Source of the DNA: Caballeronia pedi
GTDB taxonomy: Bacteria > Pseudomonadota > Gammaproteobacteria > Burkholderiales > Burkholderiaceae
Direction: 5' to 3'
NCBI RefSeq assembly: GCF_001544915.2
Contig: NZ_FCOE02000033.1
Coordinates: 17,838 to 81,837 of the forward strand
DNA length: 64,000 nucleotides
Position numbers and translations under genes: made by a program. Below are positions 21,917-29,498 of the stretch, piece by piece; position 1 is the first letter of the stretch; every line of letters begins with the position of its first letter. Under the pieces are notes generated by a model. It was not told the DNA's origin. It made no database searches and saw only the letters and a list, made by a program, of their open reading frames with translations.

Positions 21917-23316
21917 GCAAACTCGTGACTAAAACCGTTCGGATCGATCACGCGAAGGCGGCCGGGGCGTTTCTGCAGAAGACGGATCACGTCGCGTTCC
22001 ACGACAAGCGTCTGTGGGACCTGCGCAGCAAGCGCGATGCGCAGGCGCACGGCATTCCCGAATGGGAGGCGATGCGCGAGCTGGCATCGGGCATCAAGGA
22101 ACATACGCTGTCCAATCTTGCCGATTACATCGCGCGGTTCATCGATCAGGCAGAGAAGAACGGTGTCGTCGTGCATTTTGCGGCGAATGCGCAGGAGCAC
22201 AACGAACTCGTCTACACGCTGATGAGCGAGCGCGGCATGACATCGCTCGTGAAAAGCAAGTCGATGCTCACCGACGAGTGCTACATGCGCGAGTATCTCG
22301 AACCGCGCGGCATCACGGTGATGGAAACCGATCTCGGCGAACGCATCCAGCAGCTCGATCATCAAGACCCGAGCCATATGGTCGTGCCGGCGGTGCACAA
22401 GCTGCGCGCGGATGTGGCGGAGCTCTTCGGCAAGACCATCGGCACCGATCCGAACAACAGCGACATCCACTATCTCGCCGAAAGCCAGCGCATGAACACG
22501 CGGCCGTACTTCGTGCGCGAGAAGACGGCGGGCATGACCGGCTGCAACTTCGCGGTTGCGGAGACGGGCACGGTCGTCGTGTGCACGAACGAAGGCAATG
22601 CGGATCTCTCCGCGAACGTGCCGCCGCTGCATATCGCGTCGATCGGCATCGAAAAGATCATTCCGACGATCGCCGATCTCGGCGTGTTCGTACGCATGCT
22701 GTCGCGCAGCGCGCTCGGCTCGCCGATCACGCAATACACGTCGCACTTTCGCGCGCCGCGTCCGGGCACGGAGATGCACTACATCCTCGTCGACAACGGC
22801 CGCTCCGAGCGGCTCGCGATGGACGACTTCTGGTATTCGCTCAAATGCATCCGCTGCGGCGCGTGCATGAATACTTGTCCGGTGTATCGGCGCAGCGGCG
22901 GGCTGTCCTATGGCGGCACGTATTCCGGGCCGATCGGCGCGATCATCAATCCGACCCATGATCTGAAGCGCTACAGCGCGCTGCCGTTCGCATCGACGAT
23001 GAACGGCAGTTGCACGAACGTGTGTCCCGTGAAGGTGAACATCCACGAACAGATCTACAAGTGGCGCGAGGTGATCGCGGACAAGCACGAAGTGCCGTTC
23101 GTGAAGCAGGAAGTCCTGAAGATGGCGGGGCGGCTGCTCGCGAGTCCGACGCTGTATCGCGCGACGGTCGCATCGCTCGGCGGCGCGTTGAAGCGTCTGC
23201 CCAACTTCGTGCTGTACAACCCGCTCAATATCTGGGGGCGTCAGCGCGACTTGCCCGAAGCGCCCGCCGAGACTTTTCACGAGTGGTACAAGAAGAACCG
23301 CAAGGCTGAGAAATGA
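21913..23316 (+). CDS. lutB: Lactate utilisation iron-sulfur protein LutB/LldF
   Basis: 467 residues. The N-terminal LUD domain (about residues 60-280) contains AAGM/TGCNFAVAETGTVVVCTNEGNADLS; the middle has a 2[4Fe-4S] ferredoxin-like cluster motif CIRCGACMNTCPVY and a following CTNVCP. This is the central electron-transfer subunit of the LutABC lactate oxidation system. Its ATG overlaps the lutA stop and its TGA overlaps the lutC start, so the three genes are translationally coupled. The length and cysteine pattern match the family. Confidence 0.95.
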   Translation: MSKLVTKTVRIDHAKAAGAFLQKTDHVAFHDKRLWDLRSKRDAQAHGIPEWEAMRELASGIKEHTLSNLADYIARFIDQAEKNGVVVHFAANAQEHNELVYTLMSERGMTSLVKSKSMLTDECYMREYLEPRGITVMETDLGERIQQLDHQDPSHMVVPAVHKLRADVAELFGKTIGTDPNNSDIHYLAESQRMNTRPYFVREKTAGMTGCNFAVAETGTVVVCTNEGNADLSANVPPLHIASIGIEKIIPTIADLGVFVRMLSRSALGSPITQYTSHFRAPRPGTEMHYILVDNGRSERLAMDDFWYSLKCIRCGACMNTCPVYRRSGGLSYGGTYSGPIGAIINPTHDLKRYSALPFASTMNGSCTNVCPVKVNIHEQIYKWREVIADKHEVPFVKQEVLKMAGRLLASPTLYRATVASLGGALKRLPNFVLYNPLNIWGRQRDLPEAPAETFHEWYKKNRKAEK

Positions 23317-23894
23317 CGACTCGCGAAGCTTTTCTGTCGAAGATCCGCGCGGCGCAGCCCGCACCGCGCCCGCGCCCCGAGGTGCCGCTCTTTCCGACGC
23401 CCGAAGGCGATCTGAAGGCGCGCTTCACGGCCGCGCTCATCGCGATGGGCGGCACGTGCGTCGACGCCGCCGGCCTGAACGACGTGAACGCGTTGCTGGC
23501 TGCGCGCTTCCCCGATGCGAAGGTGATCGCCTCGGCCGTGCCGGGCATCGACGGCACGCGGCCGCTCGCGCCCGACACCGTGCCGGCGTCGCTTCAGGAT
23601 GTCGATGTGGGCGTCGTGCGAGGGCGCTTCGGCGTCGCTGAAACCGGCTCGGTGTGGTTCAGCGAGCAAGAGTACATCGTGAACTCGGTCGGCTATCTGT
23701 CGCAGCATCTCGTCGTGCTGCTCGATCCGGCGCTGCTCGTCGAGGGCTTGCAGCAGGTGTATCGACGGGCCGATTTCACATCGGCGCGCTATGCGGTGCT
23801 CGTGACGGGACCGTCCGCGACGGCGGATATCGAAGGCGTGTTGATTCGCGGCGCGCAGGGCGTGCGCTCGCTGACCGTCGTGTGGCTGGCGTGA
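23313..23894 (+). CDS. lutC: Lactate utilisation LUD-domain protein LutC/LldG
   Basis: 193 residues, a single LUD domain, third subunit of LutABC. The conserved core GRFGVAETGSVWFSEQEYIVNSVGYLSQHLVVLLDPALLV and the closing VTGPSATADIEGVLIRGAQGVRSLTVV are clear. No cysteine clusters, as expected. It ends the operon; a strong bidirectional terminator lies 38 bases downstream. No lactate permease gene is next to it. A second LUD-domain protein is encoded about 2.5 kb away in a different operon. Confidence 0.93.
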   Translation: MTTREAFLSKIRAAQPAPRPRPEVPLFPTPEGDLKARFTAALIAMGGTCVDAAGLNDVNALLAARFPDAKVIASAVPGIDGTRPLAPDTVPASLQDVDVGVVRGRFGVAETGSVWFSEQEYIVNSVGYLSQHLVVLLDPALLVEGLQQVYRRADFTSARYAVLVTGPSATADIEGVLIRGAQGVRSLTVVWLA

Positions 23895-23931
23895 AACTTC
23901 GGAATGATGCGTTGAAGCAGAAACAGAAACA

Positions 23932-23961
23932 AAAAAGCCCAGTCGCATGACTGGGCTTTTT
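23932..23961. terminator. Bidirectional terminator between lutC and the tRNA-Asn cluster
   Basis: A 13-bp perfect stem (AAAAAGCCCAGTC with GACTGGGCTTTTT) and a GCAT loop. T-runs on both strands can end lutABC and the tRNA transcript. Confidence 0.9.
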
Positions 23962-23973
23962 GACAGGAGCTTT

Positions 23974-24049
23974 TGGCTCCCCGACCTGGGCTCGAACCAG
24001 GGACCTACGGATTAACAGTCCGGCGCTCTACCGACTGAGCTATCGGGGA
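23974..24049 (-). tRNA. tRNA-Asn (GTT), copy 3 in transcription order
   Basis: 76 bases folding as a complete cloverleaf: acceptor TCCCCGA pairing with TCGGGGA, T-loop GTTCGAGCC, anticodon loop CTGTTAA giving anticodon GTT. The CCA end is encoded. Last of three identical copies before the terminator. Confidence 0.96.
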
Positions 24050-24078
24050 ACAACTACACATCTGCAACTGAAATAAAA

Positions 24079-24100
24079 AACCCAGCCGATTAACTGGGTT
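24079..24100 (-). terminator. Hairpin between tRNA-Asn copies 2 and 3
   Basis: AACCCAG/CTGGGTT stem with an 8-base loop; on the minus strand it is followed by six T. It looks like an intrinsic terminator or attenuator inside the cluster. An identical copy lies 154 bases to the right. Confidence 0.6.
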
Positions 24101-24127
24101 CTTTTGAAACCGACTTGCTGGAGTTTT

Positions 24128-24203
24128 TGGCTCCCCGACCTGGGCTCGAACCAGGGACCTACGGATTAACAGTCCGGCGCTCTACCGACTGAGCTATCGG
24201 GGA
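24128..24203 (-). tRNA. tRNA-Asn (GTT), copy 2 in transcription order
   Basis: Identical in sequence to the copies on both sides; anticodon GTT; CCA encoded. Part of a 154-bp tandem unit (76-base tRNA plus 78-base spacer). Confidence 0.96.
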
Positions 24204-24232
24204 ACAACTACACATCTGCAACTGAAATAAAA

Positions 24233-24254
24233 AACCCAGCCGATTAACTGGGTT
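24233..24254 (-). terminator. Hairpin between tRNA-Asn copies 1 and 2
   Basis: Exact repeat of the AACCCAG/CTGGGTT hairpin with its T-run, 154 bases from the other copy. Confidence 0.6.
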
Positions 24255-24281
24255 CTTTTGAAACCGACTTGCTGGAGTTTT

Positions 24282-24357
24282 TGGCTCCCCGACCTGGGCT
24301 CGAACCAGGGACCTACGGATTAACAGTCCGGCGCTCTACCGACTGAGCTATCGGGGA
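24282..24357 (-). tRNA. tRNA-Asn (GTT), copy 1 in transcription order
   Basis: Identical 76-base tRNA-Asn gene, nearest to the consensus promoter. Anticodon GTT, encoded CCA. Confidence 0.96.
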
Positions 24358-24379
24358 ACATCTACAGCAGAGAAGCGAA

Positions 24380-24408
24380 ATTATAGGGGGCCACGATTAC
24401 CGTGTCAA
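24380..24408 (-). promoter_or_regulatory. Consensus promoter of the tRNA-Asn cluster
   Basis: On the minus strand TTGACA (24403-24408), exactly 17 bases, and TATAAT (24380-24385): a perfect sigma-70 promoter, as expected for stable RNA. The start is predicted near 24373. Confidence 0.9.
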
Positions 24409-24473
24409 CGCTCAATCTTCATTGGATAAGCATTTTTTGCAAACCGTAACAACGCGCAATGCGACAGCCCGAA

Positions 24474-24797
24474 TCAACGCTCGAGCAGATTCAGCTTGTC
24501 CTTCACGTCCTTGAATTCGTCCGCTTCGGGCAGCGAGCCCTTCGTCTTCGTGATGCTCGGCCAGTTACGCGCGAGGTCGGCGTTCAGCTCGGTGAAATGC
24601 TGCTGGTCGCCGGGCACGTCTTCTTCGGCGTAAATTGCATTGACCGGGCACTCGGCCACGCAGACGGCGCAGTCGATGCACTCGTCCGGATCGATCGCGA
24701 GAAAGTTGGGACCTTCGCGGAAGCAATCCACCGGGCACACGTCCACGCAATCGGTGTACTTGCACTTGATGCAGCTTTCGGTCACAACGTGAGTCAT
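24474..24797 (-). CDS. fdxA: 7Fe ferredoxin FdxA
   Basis: 107 residues, a cytosolic electron carrier with one [3Fe-4S] and one [4Fe-4S] cluster. The N-terminal cysteine pattern is CIKCKYTDCVDVCPVDCF and the second is CIDCAVCVAECP. A C-terminal extension (~45 residues, ending KDVKDKLNLLER) is typical of FdxA. The gene is divergent from pncB; the 297 bases between them contain a TACAAT box on the minus strand near 24880 that may be the fdxA promoter, and nothing else I recognise. Redox partner unknown. Confidence 0.95.
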   Translation of the reverse strand: MTHVVTESCIKCKYTDCVDVCPVDCFREGPNFLAIDPDECIDCAVCVAECPVNAIYAEEDVPGDQQHFTELNADLARNWPSITKTKGSLPEADEFKDVKDKLNLLER

Positions 24798-25094
24798 TCA
24801 GGCTCCTGCATGCGGAATTCGTGGGGGCGGCGCCCTGGGCGGCTACATGGGCCGGGAGGTGCGCGTGCCGAAACGCATATTGTAGCGTAACGATAAAAGC
24901 GGGCGCGAGCCGCGCGACGCCCCCTTTATATCGATTCGTGATGTATGTATGCGCGGCTTCGTAAAAGGGTGAGGCATGGGTCATGCCGTCGCGCGCATTC
25001 GGGTAACATGGCCCCAAAGGCATGAAGGCGCGCGCGAGCCAAAGGCACGAGGCAAAGCGCGCGGTCAATTCGCGTGGATGTTCCAGTCAGAACC

Positions 25095-26285
25095 ATGATC
25101 ATCAATTCGCTGCTCGACACCGACCTCTACAAGTTCACCATGATGCAGGTCGTCCTGCATCACTTTCCCGCGGCGCACGTCGAATATCGCTTCCGTTGCC
25201 GCACGCCGAACGTCGATCTCGTGCCGTACATCGACGAGATTCGCGACGAGATTCGTCAGCTCTGCAATTTGCGCTTCAGGGAAGAGGAACTGGATTATCT
25301 GCGGCGCATGCGGTTCATGAAGAGCGACTTCATCGATTTCCTCGCGCTCTTTCATCTGAACGAGAAGTCCATCCGCATCGCGCCGTCGCCGAAGAAAAAC
25401 GGCGAAATCGATATCGAGATCGAAGGGCCGTGGCTGCACACGATTCTCTTCGAGATCCCGGTGCTCGCGATCGTCAACGAGGTCTATTTTCGCAACACGC
25501 AGCGCAAACCGGAGTACGAAACCGGCCGCGAGCGCCTGCGCGAGAAGATCAAGCTGCTCGCCACGCCGCCCGAATACTCGGACTGCAAGATCGCCGATTA
25601 CGGCACGCGCCGCCGCTTTTCGGGGCAGTGGCACGAGGAAGTCGTGCTGACGTTGAAGGAGAGGCTCGGCGCGCAGTTCGCCGGCACCAGCAACGTCTTC
25701 TACGCGATGAAGCACGGCCTGCGGCCGCTCGGCACGATGGCGCACGAATACTTGCAGGCGTGTCAGGCGTTAGGTCCGCGCCTGCGCGACTCGCAGATCT
25801 TCGGCTTCGAGATGTGGGCGAAAGAATATCGCGGCGACCTCGGGATCGCGCTGTCGGATGTCTACGGCATGAAGGCGTTCCTGCGCGACTTCGATATGTA
25901 CTTCTGCAAGCTGTTCGACGGCGCGCGCCACGATTCCGGCGATCCCTTCGACTGGGGCGAACGCCTCATCCGGCATTACGAGGATAATCGCTGCGATCCG
26001 CGCACGAAGGTGCTGGTCTTTTCCGATGCGCTCGACATCCCCCGGGTGCTGCAGTTGTACGAGCGCTTCCGCGGGCGCTGTCAGCTGGCGTTCGGCGTCG
26101 GCACGAATCTCACCAACGACCTCGGCTATCAGCCGCTGCAGATCGTCGTCAAGATGGTCCGCTGCAACGGACAGCCGGTCGCGAAGCTGTCGGATTCGCC
26201 CGGCAAGAACATGTGCGACGACAAGGCGTACCTCGCGTATCTGCGTCAGGTGTTCGGCATCGAGCAGCCGGTAGGCGACGACTGA
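25095..26285 (+). CDS. pncB: Nicotinate phosphoribosyltransferase
   Basis: 396 residues. Joins nicotinate to PRPP with ATP to give nicotinate mononucleotide in NAD salvage. Starts MIINSLLDTDLYKFTMMQVVLHHF, the family N-terminus; the ATG at 25095 is preferred over an in-frame GTG seven codons earlier. Other landmarks are FSGQWHEEVVLTLKE, GTSNVFYAMKHGLRPLGTMAHEY (His presumed phosphorylated), HDSGDPFDWGERLI and GVGTNLTNDLGYQPLQIVVKM. Length agrees with E. coli PncB. The ribosome site is weak. Confidence 0.95.
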   Translation: MIINSLLDTDLYKFTMMQVVLHHFPAAHVEYRFRCRTPNVDLVPYIDEIRDEIRQLCNLRFREEELDYLRRMRFMKSDFIDFLALFHLNEKSIRIAPSPKKNGEIDIEIEGPWLHTILFEIPVLAIVNEVYFRNTQRKPEYETGRERLREKIKLLATPPEYSDCKIADYGTRRRFSGQWHEEVVLTLKERLGAQFAGTSNVFYAMKHGLRPLGTMAHEYLQACQALGPRLRDSQIFGFEMWAKEYRGDLGIALSDVYGMKAFLRDFDMYFCKLFDGARHDSGDPFDWGERLIRHYEDNRCDPRTKVLVFSDALDIPRVLQLYERFRGRCQLAFGVGTNLTNDLGYQPLQIVVKMVRCNGQPVAKLSDSPGKNMCDDKAYLAYLRQVFGIEQPVGDD

Positions 26286-26359
26286 TCCATTGTCTGCGCG
26301 CGCGTTCGTGCATTCGGCCTATGCCACTCGGCTGAGGTTCATGCGCGAAGGGCGCTGGC

Positions 26360-26365
26360 TATAAT
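26360..26365 (+). promoter_or_regulatory. -10 box before the second LUD operon
   Basis: TATAAT 65 bases before the LUD-protein start. The -35 region (around TTCATG) is poor. Confidence 0.45.
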
Positions 26366-26430
26366 TCGGACGCGTCGTGGATCAATCCGGCGCGCACGAA
26401 TCTCAAGCACGCAATCACGAGGACGGCACC

Positions 26431-27102
26431 ATGGACACATCGGCCGCGCGCCGCAATATTCTCGCGCGCATTCGCAGCGCGCAGGGCCGCCGCGGCACGC
26501 CCACGGAAGCCGAGCGCGCGGCGGCGCAGGAGTATGTCGAACGGCATCCGGCGGGTCCGCGTCCGCCGTTGCCTCAGACGCGCGACGAACTCATCGCGCG
26601 CTTCACGCTCGAAGCGGAGCGTCTCTCCACGACCGTCGCCGAAGTCGAATCCCTTGCGGACGCGCCCGCCGAAGCCGCGCGCTATCTACAGTCGCTGAAC
26701 CTTTCCACCGATGTCGTCGCGTGGCCCGCGCTTGGTGATCTGCCCTGGCGCCAAGCGGGCCTTCAGGCGGCGCTGCGCAAACCTGCCGACGCCGATCTCG
26801 TCGGCATCACCGGCTGCTTTTGCGCGACGGCTGAAACCGGTTCGCTCGTGCTGCTGTCCGGCGTCGAGACACCCGCGTCCGGCGCGCTGCTGCCGCAGAC
26901 GCATATCGCGATCGTGCCGGCATCGCGCATCGTCGCCGCGCATGAGGACGCGTTCGCGTTGATGCGCGCCGAACGTGGCGAGTTGCCGCGCGCCGTGAAC
27001 TTCGTGTCAGGGCCGTCGCGTACCGGCGATATCGAACAGACCATCGTGCTCGGGGCGCATGGGCCGTATCGCGTGCATGTGATCGTCGTGCGCGGAGCCT
27101 GA
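26431..27102 (+). CDS. LUD-domain protein (LutC/YkgG-like)
   Basis: 223 residues. After a variable Arg-rich N-terminus the LUD core appears from about residue 60: ADADLVGITGCFCATAETGSLVLLSGVETPASGALLPQTHIAIV and VNFVSGPSRTGDIEQTIVLGAHGPYRVHVIVV. It resembles LutC but is not accompanied by LutA or LutB and has an extra Cys (CFC) beside the core. ATG 26431 is preceded by GAGGACG. It begins a four-gene set with an ion antiporter, a 2-hydroxyacid dehydrogenase and rmuC. A role in hydroxyacid metabolism is suggested by that context but not shown. Confidence 0.85.
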   Translation: MDTSAARRNILARIRSAQGRRGTPTEAERAAAQEYVERHPAGPRPPLPQTRDELIARFTLEAERLSTTVAEVESLADAPAEAARYLQSLNLSTDVVAWPALGDLPWRQAGLQAALRKPADADLVGITGCFCATAETGSLVLLSGVETPASGALLPQTHIAIVPASRIVAAHEDAFALMRAERGELPRAVNFVSGPSRTGDIEQTIVLGAHGPYRVHVIVVRGA

Positions 27103-27107
27103 GTCCG

Positions 27108-28508
27108 ATGCGGCGTTTCGTTTCTGCCGTGCTCGCGCTGATCGCCGCGCCCGCCGTCGCGGCGACGCCCGATGGCGCGACGCTACCGGCAACGTGGGGC
27201 ATTCCGTTCATCGGCGTCCTGCTTTCCATCGCCGTGTTCCCGCTCGTCGCGCCGAAGCTCTGGCATCACCATTTCGGCAAGATCGCGGCAGTCTGGACGC
27301 TCGCGTTTCTCGCGCCGTTCGCGCTCGTATTCGGCCCCGGCACGGCGGGCAGCGTGCTGGTCCACGCGATGCTCGAAGAGTACGTGCCCTTCATCATCCT
27401 GCTAGCCGCGCTATATACCGTGGCGGGCGGTATCTGCGTGCGCGGCAATCTGCACGGCTCGCCGCGTCTCAATACCGGACTGCTCGCGCTCGGCACCGCG
27501 CTCGCGAGCATCATGGGCACGACGGGCGCGGCCATGCTGCTGATTCGTCCGCTTCTGCGCGCGAACGACAACCGCAAGCATGTCGTGCATGTCGTCGTAT
27601 TCTTCATCTTTCTCGTCGCGAATGCGGGCGGCTCACTCACGCCGCTCGGCGATCCGCCGCTCTTCCTCGGCTTTCTGAACGGCGTCGGCTTTTTCTGGAC
27701 GACGCTGCATCTCGCGCTGCCGATGCTGTTCGTCTGCGCCGCGCTGCTCGCCGTGTTCTACGTACTCGACAGCCACTACTGGCGCAGGCACGACGCGCGA
27801 TCCGCGTTTCTCGATCCGACGCCCGACACGCCGCCGCTCGGCATCGACGGCAAGATCAACTTCGCGCTGCTCGCGGCGATCGTCGCGCTCGTACTGATGA
27901 GCGGCATCTGGAAGCCGGGTATCGCGTTCGATGTGTTCGGCACGCACGTCCAGTTGCAGAATCTCGTGCGCGACGTGCTGCTCGCCGCCGTGCTGCTGGC
28001 CTCGCTCGCGCTCACGCCGAAAAGCGCGCGTGCGGGCAACGCGTTCGACTGGGCGCCCATCGTGGAAGTGGCGAAGCTTTTCGCCGCGATCTTCATCACC
28101 ATCGCGCCGGTCATCACGATCCTGCGCGCGGGCGAGGCGGGCGCGTTCGCGGGCATCGCGCGCGCGGTATCGGATGCGAACGGCAAGCCTGTCGACATGG
28201 CCTATTTCTGGGCGACCGGCCTGCTGTCCTCGTTTCTCGACAACGCGCCGACCTATCTCGTTTTCTTCAATCTCGCGGGCGGCGACGCCCGTACGCTCAT
28301 GACCACCGATGCCACCACGCTCGCCGCCATCTCCGCGGGCGCGGTCTTCATGGGCGCGAATACGTATATCGGCAATGCGCCGAATTTCATGGTGAAGGCG
28401 ATCGCCGAATCACGCGGCGTGCGCATGCCGAGTTTCTTCGGCTATATGGCGTGGTCGGGCGCGGTGCTGGTGCCGCTGTTCGCCGTTCTGGGCTGGCTAT
28501 TTTTCTAG
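27108..28508 (+). CDS. Putative sodium:proton antiporter / citrate-transporter-like membrane protein
   Basis: 466 residues with about eleven hydrophobic helices and a possible N-terminal signal-like segment. Conserved ion-transporter features include LNTGLLALGTALASIMGTTGAAMLLIRPLL, FLVANAGGSLTPLGDPPLFLGFLNGVGFFW and SSFLDNAPTYLVFFNLAGG; the G-x-P-L-G-D-P-P and DNAPT motifs match the NhaD/CitMHS-type ion transporter superfamily. It lies five bases after the LUD gene and nine bases before the dehydrogenase gene. Whether it moves Na+/H+ or an organic acid cannot be decided from the sequence. Confidence 0.8.
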   Translation: MRRFVSAVLALIAAPAVAATPDGATLPATWGIPFIGVLLSIAVFPLVAPKLWHHHFGKIAAVWTLAFLAPFALVFGPGTAGSVLVHAMLEEYVPFIILLAALYTVAGGICVRGNLHGSPRLNTGLLALGTALASIMGTTGAAMLLIRPLLRANDNRKHVVHVVVFFIFLVANAGGSLTPLGDPPLFLGFLNGVGFFWTTLHLALPMLFVCAALLAVFYVLDSHYWRRHDARSAFLDPTPDTPPLGIDGKINFALLAAIVALVLMSGIWKPGIAFDVFGTHVQLQNLVRDVLLAAVLLASLALTPKSARAGNAFDWAPIVEVAKLFAAIFITIAPVITILRAGEAGAFAGIARAVSDANGKPVDMAYFWATGLLSSFLDNAPTYLVFFNLAGGDARTLMTTDATTLAAISAGAVFMGANTYIGNAPNFMVKAIAESRGVRMPSFFGYMAWSGAVLVPLFAVLGWLFF

Positions 28509-28517
28509 GAGCAATCG

Positions 28518-29498
28518 ATGAAGAAGGTACTTGTCGCGCGTCCCACCTTTCCCGATGTGATCGAGCGCCTGAAACAGTATTTCGATGTCGACGCGAACCT
28601 CGGCGACGTGCTCCCGCAGGAAGAATTCGCGCTGCGTCTCGCCGACAAGGACGGCGCGTTCACCGCCGGCGAATGGGTGGGCGAGCAGGAACTGACGGGC
28701 GCGCCGAACCTGAAAGTGGTCGCGAACATGGCGGTGGGTTACAACAACTTCGACATGAAGGCGTTCGACGCGCACAAGGTGCTCGGCACCAATACGCCGA
28801 ACGTGCTGAACGAAACCACCGCCGACTTCGGCTGGGCGCTGATGATGGCGGCGGCGCGCCGCGTCACCGAATCGGAGCACTATCTGCGCGCCGGCAAGTG
28901 GCAGAAATGGTCCTTCGATTCGTTCCTCGGCGCCGATGTCTACGGCTCGACGCTCGGCGTGATCGGCATGGGGCGCATCGGTCAGGCGCTCGCGCGGCGG
29001 GCGGGTGGCTTCAATATGCGCGTGATTTATCACAACCGCTCGCGGGTCGCGCCGGAGATCGAAGCCGAACTGAACGCCGAATATGCATCGAAGGACGATC
29101 TGCTCAGGCGCGCGGATCATGTCGTGCTCGTGCTGCCGTACACGAAGGAGAACCATCACACGATCGGCGCGGCCGAACTCGCGCTGATGAAACCGACGGC
29201 GACGCTCACCAACATCGCGCGCGGCGGTATCGTCGATGACGCGGCGCTGATCGTCGCGTTGCGCGAGAAGCGCATCGCGGCGGCGGGCATCGACGTCTTC
29301 GAGGGCGAGCCGAACTTCAATCCGGATTTCATGCTGCTCGACAATGTCGTACTGACGCCGCACATCGCGAGCGCGACCGAGGCCACGCGCCGCGCAATGG
29401 CGAATCTCGCGGCGGACAATCTCATCGCCGCGCTGGGCGAAGGCCCGCGCGCCGGCAATCCGCCGAACCCGATCAATCCGGACGTACTCAAGACATGA
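28518..29498 (+). CDS. NAD(P)-dependent 2-hydroxyacid dehydrogenase (glyoxylate/hydroxypyruvate reductase-like)
   Basis: 326 residues of the D-isomer-specific 2-hydroxyacid dehydrogenase family. The Rossmann motif is LGVIGMGRIGQALARRA; catalytic residues are Arg in NIARGGIVDD, Glu in DVFEGEPNFNP and His in LTPHIASAT. Closest in pattern to GhrB-type glyoxylate/hydroxypyruvate reductases. GGAG just at the preceding gene's stop gives a well-spaced ribosome site, and its TGA overlaps the rmuC start. Exact substrate is not determined. Confidence 0.9.
   Translation: MKKVLVARPTFPDVIERLKQYFDVDANLGDVLPQEEFALRLADKDGAFTAGEWVGEQELTGAPNLKVVANMAVGYNNFDMKAFDAHKVLGTNTPNVLNETTADFGWALMMAAARRVTESEHYLRAGKWQKWSFDSFLGADVYGSTLGVIGMGRIGQALARRAGGFNMRVIYHNRSRVAPEIEAELNAEYASKDDLLRRADHVVLVLPYTKENHHTIGAAELALMKPTATLTNIARGGIVDDAALIVALREKRIAAAGIDVFEGEPNFNPDFMLLDNVVLTPHIASATEATRRAMANLAADNLIAALGEGPRAGNPPNPINPDVLKT

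Larger units (their letters stand above)
24050..24357. repeat. 154-bp tandem repeat (tRNA-Asn plus spacer)
   Basis: Two adjacent 154-base units with no difference I can see, each containing one tRNA-Asn and a 78-base spacer. The third tRNA copy has a different downstream flank. This implies recent duplication or ongoing homogenisation. Confidence 0.85.

Noticed and set aside
23974..24357. Regularly spaced repeats that could suggest a CRISPR array
   Set aside because: The repeats are 76-base tRNA-Asn genes with identical spacers; CRISPR spacers would differ.
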